A stretch of DNA of 64,000 nucleotides from positions 7,510,624 to 7,574,623 of the forward strand of contig CM036242.1 of NCBI GenBank assembly GCA_020698575.1, written 5' to 3'. Source of the stretch: Bostrychus sinensis (lineage: Eukaryota > Chordata > Actinopteri > Gobiiformes > Eleotridae). How positions within the stretch are numbered: the first letter of the stretch is position 1; each line of letters starts with the position of its first letter. Positions 48,201-64,000 of the stretch are shown here, piece after piece. The notes under the pieces are model-generated. The model was not told the origin of the DNA and did not search any database. It saw only the letters and a program-made list of their open reading frames with translations. The translations under genes were made by a program, and so were the position numbers.

Positions 48201-49748
48201 TGGAGGATAGTCACCTTTATCATAGGCTTTTAGTTTAAACGGTGTACTGAGAGTTATATTTCATTCTATTGCAAGTGAAATTAGTCATACAAGTTTCGTA
48301 ATGAATTTGTTAGTGTTTTATTAAAACATTAGTACTGCAAAACTTGAGCAATAATTTCTTTTAAGTGTTGGATCAGCATGAACTGTTAGATTTGTATAAC
48401 TGAGTGGATCAGATCTGAGGATTGTGAGGGAAACAGCACGATTCACATTGGAGCGGGAGGTTTAAACACGACTTTTGTGCGTGGACCAATTCTTCTTAGT
48501 GTCTATCAAATCCTGTTCCTTGATTGGTGTCGCTTTGGCGATGTTGCTTCATATTTGCATTAAACTGACTTAACTGACTCAAAAACACGCTGAAGTCGTT
48601 TGATTCACGTTACTTGTCACATTGGTTGCTTGTCACCTCGGTGCACAACCGTACATGGAAAATGAATGGTCACTGTTTGCATTCGAGTAGTTTTTTGTGC
48701 GAGTCTGCCTTCATATTCAGACTTACATCATGAAAAATGGCCTTCTGTTAAGAAATCCAACTGTTTTTTCTTAATTTCTTCTTTGTTAAAAGATCAACCT
48801 CTTACTACTAATAATACTTTTGGTAACACTTTAGTTTAGGGTCCTCCTAATAACCATGAACTAAGTGCTAATTAGCATGCTAGTTGGTCATTAATTAGCT
48901 CTTAATTGGTAATTATAAAGCACCTATTAATCCCTTATTCTGTGTGACCGTATTCTACAACTAATTAGGAACTAACTAACTAACATTTTCCTATTTATAA
49001 ACTCATAATTACTGCTCCTAAATTATGATCTTAATAAGCTTTTTGTGGTACTATTCCTTAATAATCCTCATACTCCCAAAAACTTATTAAGATCATAATT
49101 TATGTCCAACAACTTCCTTAGTTCCTACTTATGAGCAGTAAATATAAGTTTATTAAGGGGAAAATATTAGTTAGTTGCTAAGTTAATGGTTAATAGGTGG
49201 ACCCTAAACCAAAGTGTTACCATACTTTTACTACTATTGGCTGCATTCACAGGCCTCTTATTCACACACAGTTATCTTTAATTTAGGCAATAATAAATAA
49301 ATTCAAAGATATTTTATTTTGTTCAAAAAGTCATTAGTGAACTATATATTCTATACTTTTGGTACCCTAAAGTAAAAACAAGCAAGGGAAGTAGACTGGC
49401 TTGTTTATCCAAGTGGCTTGTGGCTTAGTGATCCAGAGGAAATGTCTTGTTAATTGGGTTATTTGGTCAATCCTAAGTCCTACTTAAGCGGTCTGTGATA
49501 CAGAAGATACCGAGTGCTTGGTTGTGACTAACTATATAAGAATTTATTAGTAAGAAGAAGGAATGTAATAATGTTTCACGTGTTTATAATTAGAAACTTA
49601 AAAGTGATGTTTGTGTTTGTCCACAGCTTCAGTGTTGTACTATTACTTCTACAAGCGGACAGCAGAGTGTCTGGGCGACCCGCGGCTCTACGAGGATTCA
49701 CCCTGGCTCCAGGAACTGTTCTCTCGAGTCAGACAGGGACCATTTTGA
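45293..49748 (+). CDS. tmem138: TMEM138 transmembrane protein, 4 coding exons, start codon unclear
   Basis: Small four-pass protein of the ciliary base/transition zone and vesicle route; human mutations cause Joubert syndrome (established). Exons: 45293-45420, 47496-47667, 47742-47817, 49627-49748; the stop TGA is at 49746-49748. All introns are GT-AG and the frame is continuous, giving about 164 residues against 162 in human. Landmarks are LQTSNYC, DLFVNSFSEL, VQDISILLNL, NTYVFQVGLV, NLRWFNTNKFIWTDGLQ, YYYFYKRTAE and LGDPRLYEDS. The codon where human has the initiator Met is AAG at 45293-45295. The frame is open upstream only to a TGA at 45221, with no ATG between; the first in-frame ATG downstream (45335) would cut into TM1. 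Either the true start is non-AUG, or lies on an unrecognised upstream exon, or this base is a mutation or assembly error. Possible poly(A) signals are ATTAAA at 49950 and 50125. Confidence 0.93.
46240..46870. repeat. Composite repeat in tmem138 intron 1
   Basis: 46240-46420 matches 13080-13330. 46445-46600 (aagtatcaggatactttt, aactccagt) and 46800-46860 (gatgacatgattccaatctctat) match 62225-62430 in order, so a larger element links the three sites. Confidence 0.65.
48832..49221. mobile_element. hAT-type MITE with perfect 8-bp target duplication
   Basis: 390 bp, starting ggtaacactttagtttaggg and ending accctaaaccaaagtgttacc. Both flanks read atactttt (48824-48831 and 49222-49229). Located in the last tmem138 intron. 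Confidence 0.9.
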
Positions 49749-50005
49749 CCGAATCGGCAACACTGAAAAAGACATGAAAAAACAACACCAGGAAGAGTCC
49801 ATGTGAATGACTGACTGATTTGTTTGCAACAGAAGCAAGTTTTTGGATGCAAGCACAGGGGCATAACAAACCTGTCAGAAAGCCTGTGCCAAATGTTGTT
49901 TGGCACCGTTTAAAGACACTGAAGGTGAATGAATGCACTGAATGGAGATATTAAATTTTCATTTAACTGCTCATGTCACTCATCATCTAATGCCATTTTT
50001 AGAGA

Positions 50006-50017
50006 TTTATTTTTATT
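50006..50017 (-). terminator. cfap70: cfap70 candidate poly(A) signals
   Basis: Two adjoining AATAAA hexamers on the minus strand (TTTATT at 50006-50011 and 50012-50017) lie about 235 bp after the cfap70 stop. They fall inside the probable tmem138 3' UTR, so the two transcripts may overlap at their 3' ends. Confidence 0.55.
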
Positions 50018-50248
50018 AACATTTCAGAAAATACTAAGTACTTTTGTATGCAGTGAAAAATGCGTTGATATACACAAACCTGTAATGCTGATACAGATAA
50101 ATGTACCACTTCATAACCGAGCTGATTAAACATCAACTGTATGTAAAACCCCTGACTAAATGTAAAACAATGGACATTTGTAGTACTACATTAATACATA
50201 CACACATGTACATAACAGTATACGTATACATACCTGTTTGTATACCTG

Positions 50249-63969
<13,721 letters not shown>

Positions 63970-64000
63970 CTGGACACAACACAAATTATAATACACAGGC

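Overview
The window is vertebrate nuclear DNA, almost certainly from a teleost fish (a percomorph would fit). The evidence is split genes with GT-AG introns, protein sequences that are clear but diverged orthologues of mammalian genes, no operons, and a dense load of fish-type DNA transposons (hAT-like MITEs, Tc1/mariner, piggyBac), fish LINE 3' ends and a tRNA-derived SINE. Only three protein-coding genes can be supported. Most other open frames are transposon debris or chance.

Layout. (1) About 1.2-38.6 kb, minus strand: the tetraspanin CD151, 253 residues in seven coding exons, plus a probable non-coding first exon in a CpG-rich promoter near 38.5 kb. Its introns are large (up to 13.8 kb) and hold most of the transposons. 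(2) About 38.7-44.9 kb: intergenic, repeat-rich, with two oppositely oriented copies of a minisatellite-cored hAT-like element and an apparent duplicate of a piece of the cd151 promoter flank. (3) About 45.0-49.75 kb, plus strand: TMEM138, a four-pass ciliary membrane protein in four coding exons, whose conserved initiator methionine codon reads AAG here. (4) 50.25-63.97 kb, minus strand, running off the right edge: CFAP70 (TTC18), an axonemal protein with C-terminal TPR repeats. Twenty-five exons encoding about 956 residues are visible; the first exons lie beyond the window. TMEM138 and CFAP70 converge tail to tail with stop codons 500 bp apart.

CD151 acts at the cell surface with laminin-binding integrins. 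TMEM138 (ciliary gate and transport) and CFAP70 (motile axoneme) both serve cilia, but the sequence shows only that they are adjacent and convergent, not co-regulated. I found no convincing new gene system. The most unusual signals are the lost TMEM138 start codon, a near-perfect 99-bp-arm foldback inside one of two inverted copies of a 1 kb element, a 112-bp AAT/ATT palindrome, nested transposons with readable target duplications, and two CpG-rich promoter-like patches inside cd151 introns (one carrying a perfect RFX X-box, the other inside a MITE).
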